Shown piece after piece: positions 17,059 through 26,200 of a DNA stretch of 64,000 nucleotides (position 1 is the stretch's first letter; every line of letters begins with the position of its first letter). The notes under the pieces were generated by a model that did not search any database, was not told the origin of the DNA, and saw only the letters and a program-made list of their open reading frames with translations. The stretch is from positions 1 to 64,000 of the forward strand of contig DYLK01000005.1 of the NCBI GenBank assembly GCA_020722065.1. Reading direction: 5' to 3'. The stretch is from Melioribacter roseus (GTDB lineage Bacteria; Bacteroidota; Ignavibacteria; Ignavibacteriales; Melioribacteraceae). The translations under genes and the position numbers were made by a program.

Positions 17059-17577
17059 ATGGAAGAAAAAACAAAATATTCGAATCCATATTTGATGGGA
17101 TTTTTATTAGGACTTTTAATTGTCTTTACAATTTACTTAAATGGAAATGGAGTTGGTGCAAGTGGTGCTTTCAAAAATGTTGTAGTTGGCACTATGAACG
17201 GAATTGCTCCTGAAAGTTCATCTCAATTGCAATATATTAAAGAATTCAACGCAAGTCATACAGAATCACCTTGGAAAGGCTGGTTAGTATTCGAAGTAAT
17301 TGGCGTCGTAATTGGTGGATTTATTTCTGGTCTTGTTTCAAACAGACTTAAATTTAAGTTCGATAAAGGGAAAAATGTTACATCAAAAGTAAGACTAATT
17401 ACAGCCTTAATTGGTGGAATGCTTTTCGGAATTGGTTCACAATTTGGACGTGGTTGCACAAGCGGTGCTGGATTAGATGGAATGGCAGTATTTTCTGTTG
17501 CTGGCTTTCTTGTTACAATGATGATTTTCGGAACGGGTTTTGCACTTGCTCCGTTATTCAAAAAACTTTGGTTATAA
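17059..17577 (+). CDS. YeeE/YedE-family sulfur transporter, N-terminal-half type
   Basis: A 172-residue membrane protein with about four helices, matching one half of the YeeE/YedE (TsuA) thiosulfate-uptake family. The motif 'GSQFGRGCTSGAGLDGM' holds the conserved Cys (about residue 133) used to pass sulfur species through these channels. It begins 2 nt after the cytochrome b stop codon, so it is likely coupled to it. It probably works together with the next gene, which has the second half-type; full-length TsuA contains both halves in one chain. The transported species (thiosulfate, sulfide or another) is not determined. Confidence 0.85.
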   Translation: MEEKTKYSNPYLMGFLLGLLIVFTIYLNGNGVGASGAFKNVVVGTMNGIAPESSSQLQYIKEFNASHTESPWKGWLVFEVIGVVIGGFISGLVSNRLKFKFDKGKNVTSKVRLITALIGGMLFGIGSQFGRGCTSGAGLDGMAVFSVAGFLVTMMIFGTGFALAPLFKKLWL

Positions 17578-17598
17578 TTAAATTTTTGGAGATAAATT

Positions 17599-18792
17599 AT
17601 GGGACCTTTATTCCCTGAAGCAAATTTTAATTTAGTATTAGCACTGATTATTGGTTTCATTTTCGGTGTTTTACTTGAACAAGCTGGATTCTCATCAAAC
17701 AAAAAATTGGTTGGAATTTTCTACGGCTATGATTTTACAGTTTGGCGAGTATTTTTTACTGCTGCTATAACTGCAATGGTTGGAGTTCTTACTCTATCTC
17801 ATTTTAATTTATTAGATATTAATGCAATTTATATTAGTCCAATGTATTTGTGGTCAGTTATCGCTGGTGGCATAATCATGGGATTTGGTTTTATTGTTGG
17901 TGGTTATTGCCCTGGGACTAGTCTTTGTGCTGCCTCTATCGGTAAACTTGACGCTTGGGTTTTTGTACTTGGAGTTGCACTTGGTATATTTGTATTTATA
18001 TTAGGATACCCAATGGTTGAAGGAATTTATCTTGGTTCTTTTATGGGCACTCCTCAAATATTCGATTTGCTTAATATCTCAATGGGATTGTTCACGTTCA
18101 TTATTGTGATTTTTGCTTTCTTAAGTTATTGGGGTGTTGGAATTCTCGAACGTAAAAAAAACAAAGGTGAAAGCTACGAACTAACTTCAAAATCTGGATT
18201 TTTTAAGATATTTGCAGTCGCTGTAGTTGTTGCATTTCTATCTTTATTTATGGCACCACACAAACAAACTCTTTTAGCAGAATTTAATTCAGTAGATTTT
18301 GGCAAAGATGCGAATATTAATTTGATCTCTTCAGATGAAGTTGCAGTTAGATTATTAAAAAATGATAATTCTCTTCAATTTATTGATTTGCGATTACCAA
18401 ACGAATTTACCAAACTTGCTTTGCCTTATGCATTAAATGCTACTCCCGAAGATTTTTTCCTTCCACGAGTGTCAGATTTTATCAATCAAAAGCAAAAAAT
18501 AACAATTATTTATGGCAGCGATGAAAAATTAGCAAAAAAAGTAGCTGTTTTAGCAGAAAAGATTGGATATAATCCAAATAAAATATTGGTTTTAAAAGGC
18601 GGATTTGATGAATTTATGAAAGATATTATAAATTTTGAAATGCCAAAAGAACAACCAAATTCAAAAATTGTGCAAACTACATATTTATTCAGACATGAAT
18701 ACAATGGTAGAATTAAGGAAATTCTTGAAAATTCAAAACCAAAACAAATAGTTCTACCGAAATCAAAAAGAGCATTAGGCGGTTGCGGTTGA
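17599..18792 (+). CDS. YeeE/YedE-family sulfur transporter fused to a cysteine-less rhodanese-like domain
   Basis: 397 residues. Residues about 1-230 are membrane helices of the YeeE/YedE family with 'VGGYCPGTSLCAASIGKLDAW', whose Cys residues line the transport path in TsuA-type proteins. After a last helix (about 200-218) comes a rhodanese-like domain (about 235-345: 'LISSDEVAVRLL', 'FIDLRLPNEF', 'VLKGGFDEF'). The loop where active rhodaneses have the persulfide Cys reads 'TIIYGSDEKLAKK', so the catalytic Cys is absent; binding or a structural role is more likely than sulfur transfer. The chain ends 'LGGCG', whose Cys might substitute (speculation). It starts 21 nt after the half-transporter with a GGAG site, and a terminator follows. 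Confidence 0.85.
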   Translation: MGPLFPEANFNLVLALIIGFIFGVLLEQAGFSSNKKLVGIFYGYDFTVWRVFFTAAITAMVGVLTLSHFNLLDINAIYISPMYLWSVIAGGIIMGFGFIVGGYCPGTSLCAASIGKLDAWVFVLGVALGIFVFILGYPMVEGIYLGSFMGTPQIFDLLNISMGLFTFIIVIFAFLSYWGVGILERKKNKGESYELTSKSGFFKIFAVAVVVAFLSLFMAPHKQTLLAEFNSVDFGKDANINLISSDEVAVRLLKNDNSLQFIDLRLPNEFTKLALPYALNATPEDFFLPRVSDFINQKQKITIIYGSDEKLAKKVAVLAEKIGYNPNKILVLKGGFDEFMKDIINFEMPKEQPNSKIVQTTYLFRHEYNGRIKEILENSKPKQIVLPKSKRALGGCG

Positions 18793-18813
18793 TTAACAAA
18801 CTTTTATGTTAAC

Positions 18814-18843
18814 AAAAAAAGCTCGAGAAATCGGGCTTTTTTA
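18814..18843 (+). terminator. Intrinsic terminator of the octaheme/YeeE operon
   Basis: Hairpin AAAAAGCTCGA - GAAA - TCGGGCTTTTT with one G-U pair, a stable GAAA loop and a T-run. It lies about 20 nt after the last gene of the operon; being A- and T-flanked it could also act on the converging strand. Confidence 0.75.
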
Positions 18844-18892
18844 TTAAAAGAATGTTAAATCAGAAAATGTCAAATATTTTTGTCTAAACCCG

Positions 18893-19975
18893 CTAATCTT
18901 TCCATTTCGTTTTGATTAAAAATGAATTTATAAAATTGATTGGCAGTAAAAATATCTGAAGAAAATCAAAAAAAAGGGCAGTTGCAATTGTATTTTTCAA
19001 ATTGAAGATGTTGGAATACTTAAAATATACCATTCTATCCATAATTAATTTTATTACAAAAGGAATAAAAACTAAATTGGATTTTTCGACGAATAGTAGC
19101 AAAGGTGAGAATAATAGAATTGAATTTAGTAAGTGCCAAAATAGAATAAATAATTTCTGTTTGAGCAAATAATTATGAGAAGTGGAAACATGTCGAGCTT
19201 TTTTTACGAAAAGTTCTTTCCAACTTAAAGATACATGTGAATTTACTACACTTTCTTCATTTTGAACAAATCCTATTTTTACTTTATTTTTTATTGCTTG
19301 CCGAAGCAACAAATCATCGTCTCCAGTTTCTTTTTCCATTGTTTCGTAGTAGCCACCAAGTTTGAAAAAGATATCTTTTTTTATTGCTAAATTTCTGCCA
19401 ATTGCTGAAGTTGGAATCCCAATTTCAACTGAAATTAAATTTAAAATGTTATTCTTATAATTCTCATAAGTAGCATATTTTGAACTAAATTCTGAAGTAG
19501 GGAAAAGTGGTGCAAAGCCTATAATAAAATCAAAATTATTGAATGAATTAGAAATGGAATTTAGCCAATTTTTATTTGGTTGGGAATCTGCATCTGTAAA
19601 TACAAGATGAGAAAAATTGGAATTCTCAATTGCTAATTGCAAAGCACCTTTTTTACGTGGTAGAACTTTGTTATTGGCTTTCAAAAGACGGAAATTTGAT
19701 TTGTTTGAAATCAATTCAGTTGCAATCTTAAAACTTGAATCTGTGGAATTATCATCAATTAGAATTATTTCAAACATCGAATTTGGATATTCAACCTTTT
19801 TTAATGAATCTATTAATATTGGGAGATTTTCTGCTTCATTTTTGAATGCAATAATTACTGAAAAATCCTTATTTTCGCTTTCGAAATTCTTGGATTTAGA
19901 TCTGAAGAACAGTTTTGATAGAATTCCAACATAAATCGAAGTCAATGAAAATAACAATATTTGTAACTCAAACAT
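18893..19975 (-). CDS. Membrane-bound family 2 glycosyltransferase
   Basis: 360 residues: one N-terminal helix (about 3-23), a GT-A catalytic domain (about 38-270) and three to four C-terminal helices. Catalytic landmarks are 'SVIIAFKNEAENL', 'LIDDNSTDSS', the DxD-type 'FTDADSQPN', the acidic 'GDDDLLLRQA' and 'KKARHVSTSHNYL' in place of the Q/RxxRW motif. This processive-like layout suggests transfer onto a lipid or membrane-held glycan at the cytoplasmic face. The acceptor is unknown. It is transcribed alone, divergent from the carboxypeptidase gene with only 13 nt between the two start codons. Confidence 0.85.
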   Translation of the reverse strand: MFELQILLFSLTSIYVGILSKLFFRSKSKNFESENKDFSVIIAFKNEAENLPILIDSLKKVEYPNSMFEIILIDDNSTDSSFKIATELISNKSNFRLLKANNKVLPRKKGALQLAIENSNFSHLVFTDADSQPNKNWLNSISNSFNNFDFIIGFAPLFPTSEFSSKYATYENYKNNILNLISVEIGIPTSAIGRNLAIKKDIFFKLGGYYETMEKETGDDDLLLRQAIKNKVKIGFVQNEESVVNSHVSLSWKELFVKKARHVSTSHNYLLKQKLFILFWHLLNSILLFSPLLLFVEKSNLVFIPFVIKLIMDRMVYFKYSNIFNLKNTIATALFFDFLQIFLLPINFINSFLIKTKWKD

Positions 19976-19988
19976 TAGAGGTCTTTTA

Positions 19989-21722
19989 ATGGTTTATTTA
20001 AAATTATTTTTATTAATCATATTATTCCAAATTAACATTGTTTCTCAAGATATTTCATCATTTTTCAAAGAACGTGGTGAAATTAAATTAAAATTTCAAT
20101 TTATGGATAAAGCCGAATTGAATACAATCAGTAAGATAATTTCTATAGATGAAATTGATTTTCAAAACCACACTGCAATTGCATATTCAAATCAAAAGCA
20201 ACTAACTAAGTTTATTGAACTCGGTTATGATTTTTCTCCAATTTTATATGAACAACCAAAAGGAATACTAACTACAAATAATATAGAAGAAGCAATGGAA
20301 TGGGATGTTTATCCAACTTATGAAACTTATGTAAGCATAATGCAACAATTTGCAACAGATTATCCATCACTTTGTCAAGTTTATTCACTTGGGACTTCTA
20401 CTGAAGGAAGAGAAATGTTATTTGCAAAAATTTCGGATAATGTAAGTCAAACAGAAGCAGAACCACAGTTTTTTTATACTTCAACAATGCACGGTGATGA
20501 AACAACAGGCTACATTCTTATGTTGCACTTAATTGATTATTTGTTAGAAAATTATCGAACCAATGCAACTGTTAGGAATTTAGTGAATAATCTTGAAATA
20601 TGGATTAATCCTTTAGCAAATCCAGATGGAACTTATGCAGGTGGAAATAATACTGTTTTGGGGGCTACAAGATATAATGCAAATTGGGTAGATTTAAATA
20701 GAAACTTTCCTGACCCGCAAGATGGAATACATCCAGATGGGGAAGTTTATCAAGCCGAAACTTTATTGATGATGGAATTTGCTGAAAATCATGATTTTGT
20801 AATGTCGGCTAATTTCCACGGTGGTTCAGAAGTTATTAATTATCCTTGGGATACTTGGTACGAACGTCATCCTGACGATAATTGGTGGCAATTTGTTTCA
20901 CACGAATACGCAGATACAGCGCAAGAATATTCTCCTTCGGGATATATGAGTGATTTTAATGATGGAATTACAAATGGTTATGATTGGTATGAAATTGCAG
21001 GAGGAAGACAAGATTTCATGAATTATTTTCATCATTGCCGAGAAATGACAGCAGAAATTTCTAATATTAAATTAGTAGATGAATCACAATTGCTACCACA
21101 TTGGGAATATAATTACCGTTCATTATTAAACTATATGGAACAATCTTTAATGGGAATACAAGGAATAATTAGAGATTCTGTAACAAATGAACCAATTGTC
21201 GCAAAGATTACTGTAATAAATCACGATGAAGATAGCAGCGAAGTTTATTCCAACGCAATGGGAAGATTTTCACGCCCAATTTATGCTGGAAATTATTCTA
21301 TAAAAATAGAAGCTTCTGGTTATTATACTAAAATTATTAATGGAATAGAAGTTGCAAATAATGAACAAAATTATTTAGAGATTAATTTAATTCCAACTTA
21401 CGTAGCCGTTGAAGATGAAAACAAACCTCTTGAATTTAAATTATTACAGAATTATCCAAATCCAATTTCAAAAAATGCAAATCAATCAAATACAAAAATC
21501 AAATTTGTAATTCCATTTTCTGCCAATAATGAAATCACACCTATAAAAGTTGTTGTTTTCAATACACTTGGTGAAAAAATTCGAGAATTAGTAAACAACT
21601 CGCTTTCTGCCGGAGAATATGAAGTAAATTTTAATGTGAGCAATTTACCAAGTGGAGTTTATTTCTATCAGTTACAAAGTGGACAATATTTTGACACAAA
21701 AAAGATAATTATTTGCGACTAA
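19989..21722 (+). CDS. Secreted M14 zinc carboxypeptidase with type IX secretion sorting domain
   Basis: 577 residues. Signal peptide 1-20; a propeptide-like region to about 105; the M14 catalytic domain about 108-385 with zinc ligands H168 and E171 (HGDE) and H277 (FHGGSE), the substrate-binding 'DLNRNFPD', and catalytic E356 in 'EMTAEIS'; a carboxypeptidase-regulatory (transthyretin-like) domain about 395-465; and a C-terminal type A sorting domain about 480-577 ('LLQNYPNP', 'VFNTLGEKIRELV', 'LPSGVYFYQL'). It is expected to be exported by Sec, then moved across the outer membrane by the type IX system, and to trim C-terminal residues of external peptides. A GAGG ribosome-binding site supports this start. 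Confidence 0.93.
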   Translation: MVYLKLFLLIILFQINIVSQDISSFFKERGEIKLKFQFMDKAELNTISKIISIDEIDFQNHTAIAYSNQKQLTKFIELGYDFSPILYEQPKGILTTNNIEEAMEWDVYPTYETYVSIMQQFATDYPSLCQVYSLGTSTEGREMLFAKISDNVSQTEAEPQFFYTSTMHGDETTGYILMLHLIDYLLENYRTNATVRNLVNNLEIWINPLANPDGTYAGGNNTVLGATRYNANWVDLNRNFPDPQDGIHPDGEVYQAETLLMMEFAENHDFVMSANFHGGSEVINYPWDTWYERHPDDNWWQFVSHEYADTAQEYSPSGYMSDFNDGITNGYDWYEIAGGRQDFMNYFHHCREMTAEISNIKLVDESQLLPHWEYNYRSLLNYMEQSLMGIQGIIRDSVTNEPIVAKITVINHDEDSSEVYSNAMGRFSRPIYAGNYSIKIEASGYYTKIINGIEVANNEQNYLEINLIPTYVAVEDENKPLEFKLLQNYPNPISKNANQSNTKIKFVIPFSANNEITPIKVVVFNTLGEKIRELVNNSLSAGEYEVNFNVSNLPSGVYFYQLQSGQYFDTKKIIICD

Positions 21723-21923
21723 AACTGATTTTATTGAGAAGTTAAATGGAATCAACAAATTTATATAAAGATGAATTCATTAAGATTATCCAAGAAAAAG
21801 ATAAGTTGAAAACCAAAAAGTAATTAGCTAAAAAATTCACAATAATATTTAATAAAAATTGAATATTTAGTTGATATTTTCTAAATTAGACATTATATCT
21901 TAAAATAAAAAAAAGAGAAAATA

Positions 21924-22424
21924 ATGGCAAAAATATCATTAAAAGGAAATCCGATAAATACAATCGGTAATTTACCAGAAGTTGGAAATGTTGTTCCAGA
22001 TTTCAAGTTAGTTGGTTCTGATTTATCAGTAAAAACAAAAGCAGATTTTGCTGGAAAAAAAGTAATTTATAATATTTTTCCTAGTTTGGATACTGATGTT
22101 TGTGCAACTTCGGTTCGTAAATTTAACCAACAAGCAAGTAATTTAGAAAATACAGTTGTACTTTGTGTCTCTATGGATTTACCATTTGCTCACAAACGTT
22201 TTTGTGCAACAGAAGGGATTGAAAATGTTGTAAATTTAAGCGCTTTTAGGAAAGAAGGTTTTGAAAAAGATTTCGGTGTTGAAATTATTGATGGACCACT
22301 TGCTGGAGTTTTATCGAGAGCAGTTGTTGTAACAGACGAAAATGGCGTTGTAATTTACAACGAACAAGTTCCTGAAATTGTTCAAGAACCAAATTACGAA
22401 GCCGCATTAAAATCTTTACTTTAA
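21924..22424 (+). CDS. tpx: Thiol peroxidase (atypical 2-Cys peroxiredoxin)
   Basis: 166 residues, the full family length. The peroxidatic Cys60 lies in 'SLDTDVCATSVRKFN' and the resolving Cys94 in 'HKRFCATEGI', the pair that distinguishes Tpx from other peroxiredoxins. It reduces hydrogen peroxide and alkyl peroxides in the cytoplasm using thioredoxin. It is a single-gene unit with its own strong terminator (22445-22469). Upstream, 200 bp without a clear gene presumably carry its promoter, and an AGAG motif precedes the ATG. Confidence 0.95.
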   Translation: MAKISLKGNPINTIGNLPEVGNVVPDFKLVGSDLSVKTKADFAGKKVIYNIFPSLDTDVCATSVRKFNQQASNLENTVVLCVSMDLPFAHKRFCATEGIENVVNLSAFRKEGFEKDFGVEIIDGPLAGVLSRAVVVTDENGVVIYNEQVPEIVQEPNYEAALKSLL

Positions 22425-22444
22425 AAGCAAATTATTTCTAGTTA

Positions 22445-22469
22445 AATAAGCCCAATTTTTGGGCTTATT
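22445..22469 (+). terminator. Intrinsic terminator of tpx
   Basis: Perfect 11-bp stem AATAAGCCCAA / TTGGGCTTATT with a 3-nt loop, 20 nt after the tpx stop codon, followed by an A/T-rich stretch. Self-complementarity is complete, so it could function on both strands. Confidence 0.78.
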
Positions 22470-22551
22470 ATATTTTAAAGAACAAATAATGAATTGGAAA
22501 ATATAGCTAGTAAAACCTAAAAAATTCATTAGAATTGTCTTCTTCTTTGTT

Positions 22552-22559
22552 TATATTTG
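22552..22559 (+). promoter_or_regulatory. Candidate -7 promoter element before floA
   Basis: TATATTTG fits the Bacteroidota sigma consensus TAnnTTTG and lies 25 nt before the floA start codon. No well-spaced -33 TTTG is evident, so this is a candidate only. Confidence 0.4.
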
Positions 22560-22584
22560 GAATAAGAAACTAAATGGAGATTTT

Positions 22585-23574
22585 ATGGAAATATTAACTG
22601 AACTATCAATTTTAGTAATAATAGGAATTGTAATCTTATTTTTTCTATTCTTTTATTTTGTACCTATTAATTTGTTTATTACAGCTTACTTTTCTGGAGT
22701 AAAAGTTAAAATAATGCGAGATTTAGTTGGAATGCGTTTCAGAAAAGTTCCACCTGTAGTTATAGTTCGTAGTTTAATTACAGCAACAAAAGCAGGCTTG
22801 CATCTTACAAATGATCAACTTGAAGCACATTACCTCGCTGGCGGAAATGTTCTGAATGTTGTAAATGCATTAATTTCAGCTAATAAAGCAAATCTTGATT
22901 TAAGTTTTGAAAGAGCAGCTGCAATTGATTTAGCAGGTCGTGATGTTTTAGAAGCTGTTAAAATGTCAGTTATTCCCAAAGTTATTGAAACGCCAATGGT
23001 TTCGGCTGTTGCGAAAGATGGAATTCAGTTGAAAGCTGTTGCAAGAATTACAGTTCGTGCAAATATTGAAAGATTAGTTGGCGGTGCGGGAGAAGCAACA
23101 ATTTTAGCTCGAGTTGGAGAAGGAATTGTTTCAACAATCGGTTCAAGTGATTCTCATAAAGCAGTATTAGAAAATCCTGATAGAATTTCAAAAGTAGTAC
23201 TTCAAAAAGGATTAGATTCTGGAACAGCGTTCGAAATTCTTTCAATTGATATTGCTGATGTTGATGTTGGGACAAACATCGGTGCAATTTTACAAGCTGA
23301 CCAAGCCGAAGCTGATTTGAAAGTTGCTCGAGCAAAAGCTGAAGAAAGAAGAGCAGCTGCAGTTGCTTTAGAACAAGAAAACAAAGCTGAAATTGCTAAA
23401 ATGAAAGCAAAAGTTGTCGAAGCAGAATCTGAAGTGCCAAAAGCAATATCAGATGCGTTTAGAAATGGAAATCTTGGGGTAATGGATTATTATAACTTAA
23501 GAAATGTGCAAGCAGATACAGATATGCGAAAATCAATTTCAGAATCAGACGAATCTAAAAAGGATGATAAATAA
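22585..23574 (+). CDS. floA: Flotillin-like protein FloA
   Basis: 329 residues: an N-terminal membrane hairpin (about 8-35), then the FloA/YqfA body with '[14 protein letters not shown]', '[45 protein letters not shown]' and '[20 protein letters not shown]', and an Ala/Glu-rich coiled region (about 240-290). FloA proteins oligomerise on the inner membrane and organise functional membrane microdomains. The protein ends in a charged Ser/Asp/Lys tail. It is followed 2 nt later by a small membrane-anchored protein and then a helicase, so the three form one transcription unit. Confidence 0.93.
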   Translation: MEILTELSILVIIGIVILFFLFFYFVPINLFITAYFSGVKVKIMRDLVGMRFRKVPPVVIVRSLITATKAGLHLTNDQLEAHYLAGGNVLNVVNALISANKANLDLSFERAAAIDLAGRDVLEAVKMSVIPKVIETPMVSAVAKDGIQLKAVARITVRANIERLVGGAGEATILARVGEGIVSTIGSSDSHKAVLENPDRISKVVLQKGLDSGTAFEILSIDIADVDVGTNIGAILQADQAEADLKVARAKAEERRAAAVALEQENKAEIAKMKAKVVEAESEVPKAISDAFRNGNLGVMDYYNLRNVQADTDMRKSISESDESKKDDK

Positions 23575-23576
23575 AA

Positions 23577-24122
23577 ATGGATAACATTTTTGATATCCTA
23601 ATTACAATATTTATAATTTTCAGTTTTATCAGCGGAATATTCACAAAGAAAAAGAATATTCCGCAAACTGAAGAAGTTGAGTACGGAACTGATAAACCAA
23701 AAAAAATACCAAAAAAGAAAGATGGAAGAGAGTTTTTGGAAGAAATTCTTGGTATAAAATTACCTGATATTGAAAATTCTGAAAGTGATAAACAATCTGA
23801 AAAATACTCGGCTGGTTATAATAATGATGCAACTTGGAATCCCGAAGACGATTTTAAGGAAGTAATTGTTAATAATGAAACTAAAAAATCGACTGTCAAA
23901 GACAGAAATATTGAAAAAAATAAATACAATTATGAACCTTCCGAAAATAAAACGCAACCTATTCCACAAAAAAGTATTTTAAGTTCAATTTTATTTACTG
24001 AGAAAATTGAAGTAAATGAGAGAGCAATTGATATTAAAAATCAACTTTTAACTAAAAAATCTATAAAAAATTCAATTTTGCTTTCCGAAATTCTTCAAAA
24101 ACCTAAAGCTTTACGCCGCTAA
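23577..24122 (+). CDS. Unrecognised membrane-anchored protein between floA and a helicase
   Basis: 181 residues, no family recognised. Residues 3-22 form one membrane helix; the rest is hydrophilic, rich in Lys, Glu, Asn and Ser, and probably disordered up to about 130. The C-terminal 45 residues ('SILSSILFTEKIEVNERAIDIKNQ ... KNSILLSEILQKPKALRR') look helical and basic, with two similar 'SIL(L)S(E)IL' patches. It starts 2 nt after floA, and its stop codon overlaps the helicase start (TAATG), which indicates translational coupling. A role as an accessory of the flotillin assembly is a guess from position only. Confidence 0.7.
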   Translation: MDNIFDILITIFIIFSFISGIFTKKKNIPQTEEVEYGTDKPKKIPKKKDGREFLEEILGIKLPDIENSESDKQSEKYSAGYNNDATWNPEDDFKEVIVNNETKKSTVKDRNIEKNKYNYEPSENKTQPIPQKSILSSILFTEKIEVNERAIDIKNQLLTKKSIKNSILLSEILQKPKALRR

Positions 24123-26113
24123 TGCAAAAAAAATTTATACTCAAAAAAAATGGGCTTCGTGGTAAATATTCACAAGTTCAAGAAAATCATTTTACAATCA
24201 ATTATGAACTAGAATTAAATGAAAGTCAATATCAAGCAGTTGTTGCAACTGATGGGACTTTTCTCGTAATTGCTGGAGCTGGCACCGGGAAAACTCGTAC
24301 ACTCGTATTTCGAGTTGCAAGATTGATTGAAATGGGTGTTGACCCAAAATCAATTTTGTTACTAACTTTTACTCGCAAAGCCGCTAAAGAAATGATGAAC
24401 AGAGCTTCACAAATTTTGGACGATAGAGCAGAAAAGGTAAATGGTGGCACTTTCCATTCTTTTGCAAACTTAACTTTACGGAAATATGGTTCAGTTGTCG
24501 GGTTAAATCAAAATTTTTTGATTCTTGATCAGGGAGATAGTGAAGATACAATCAATTTAATTCGCTCGCAGATGAAATTAGGCGACGAGAAAAAGCGATT
24601 CCCAACAAAAGCAACACTTTTAAAAATATATTCACTTTCTACCAATACTGAAAGAACGATTCTTGATATTCTTGAGGAAGATTATCCACATTTTTTAGAA
24701 TTTTCTGACAAAATTGAAGAAATTAGAAAGCAATATGAAATATTCAAAAAGAAACACCAAAGTTTAGATTATGATGATTTATTAATTTATTTGAATAAAT
24801 TTCTAATATCAGAATCTCCAATTGTTGAACATTTTTTGCAAAATATTGAATACATAATGGTTGATGAATATCAAGATACCAATAAAATTCAAGCAGAGAT
24901 AATCAAAAATCTTGCAAAATTTAAACAAAATATTATGGTCGTTGGCGATGATTCTCAATCAATATATAGATTTCGCGGGGCAGATTTTCGTAATATTATG
25001 GAATTTCCAGAATTATTTGAAAACACTGAAATTATTAAACTTGAGGAAAATTATAGAAGTACGCAAGGTATATTAGATGTTGCAAATAAAGTAATTACAA
25101 ATAGTTACAGAAGTTATAGCAAAAATTTATTTACACGAAAAACAAGTGATGAACTGCCAATATTAGTTTCAGCTCGCAATGAAAAACAGCAATCTCAATT
25201 TATTGTGGAAAATATTCTTGATTTACGCGAGCAAGGAATTCCATTAAACGAGATTGCAATTCTTTTTCGAGCATCTACAAATTCTTTTGATTTGGAACTT
25301 GAACTAACAAAATATGGAATTCCATTCGTTAAATATGGTGGCATGAAGTTAATTGAATCAGCACATATCAAAGATATTTTGGCATTTATCAGAATTGCAG
25401 AAAATCCAAAAGATTTAGTCAGTTGGTTTCGTGTTTTAACTTTGCACGAAGGTGTTGGGCAAAAAAAAGCTCAGCAAATGATTGAAGTTATTGGAAATCT
25501 TGAAATAAATTTTGAAGCTGACATTATAAAATTTGATGATAAAAATTTCAACAAATTTGAAAATCTCTTACAGTTATTCTATCAATTAAAAAATAAGAAA
25601 AAAACGCCAGCTGAAATGGTTGAAATAGTTTATACTTATTATGAACCAATATTCAGAGAAAAATATAACGATTTTAACAAACGTAAGAAAGATATAGAGA
25701 TTTTTGCCAACATTGCAGCAAATTACCGTTCAGTAGAATCGTTTTTAGCAGAAATGGCACTTGATCCACCAAAAGATTCAGTTGTAGATGTTGAAGCCGA
25801 AAATAATGATAACGAATACGTCGTTTTATCAACTATACATTCAGCCAAAGGATTGGAATGGAATTCTGTATTTGTGATTCATGCAGTTGAAGGTCTTTTC
25901 CCGTCATCTCAGTCGTTGAATAATCCTGAAGCAATTGATGAAGAAAGAAGATTAATGTATGTTGCAGTAACACGGGCAAAGAAAAATCTGTTTGTGATTT
26001 ATCCAATGCAATTATTTGACAGATTTGCTGGATTTACTTTTTCTAAACCTTCACGTTTTATTACAGAATTGACAGAAGATATTGTCGAAAATTGGGTTGT
26101 TGAAGAAGAATAA
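24122..26113 (+). CDS. UvrD/Rep-type superfamily 1 DNA helicase
   Basis: 663 residues with all SF1A motifs: Q-motif 'LNESQYQAVVATDG', Walker A 'AGAGTGKTRT' (about 51-60), 'LLTFTRKAAKEMMNRA', Walker B 'VDEYQDTN', 'VGDDSQSIYRFRGAD', 'LEENYRSTQGILDVA', 'STIHSAKGLEWNSVFVIHAVEGLFP' and 'EERRLMYVAVTRAKKNLFV'. It is a 3'-5' DNA translocase like UvrD/PcrA. It is shorter than typical PcrA (about 720-750) and lacks the long C-terminal tail that binds RNA polymerase or UvrB. It overlaps the preceding gene by one base. The organism may carry further paralogues, so no symbol is given. Confidence 0.92.
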   Translation: MQKKFILKKNGLRGKYSQVQENHFTINYELELNESQYQAVVATDGTFLVIAGAGTGKTRTLVFRVARLIEMGVDPKSILLLTFTRKAAKEMMNRASQILDDRAEKVNGGTFHSFANLTLRKYGSVVGLNQNFLILDQGDSEDTINLIRSQMKLGDEKKRFPTKATLLKIYSLSTNTERTILDILEEDYPHFLEFSDKIEEIRKQYEIFKKKHQSLDYDDLLIYLNKFLISESPIVEHFLQNIEYIMVDEYQDTNKIQAEIIKNLAKFKQNIMVVGDDSQSIYRFRGADFRNIMEFPELFENTEIIKLEENYRSTQGILDVANKVITNSYRSYSKNLFTRKTSDELPILVSARNEKQQSQFIVENILDLREQGIPLNEIAILFRASTNSFDLELELTKYGIPFVKYGGMKLIESAHIKDILAFIRIAENPKDLVSWFRVLTLHEGVGQKKAQQMIEVIGNLEINFEADIIKFDDKNFNKFENLLQLFYQLKNKKKTPAEMVEIVYTYYEPIFREKYNDFNKRKKDIEIFANIAANYRSVESFLAEMALDPPKDSVVDVEAENNDNEYVVLSTIHSAKGLEWNSVFVIHAVEGLFPSSQSLNNPEAIDEERRLMYVAVTRAKKNLFVIYPMQLFDRFAGFTFSKPSRFITELTEDIVENWVVEEE

Positions 26114-26200
26114 AATTAAAAGGCATTAGCTTCGTTAATACAAAAATAATAATCATTTATCTAACAATTTGAGATGTAAAAGGTGAAGGGATATAAGAAT

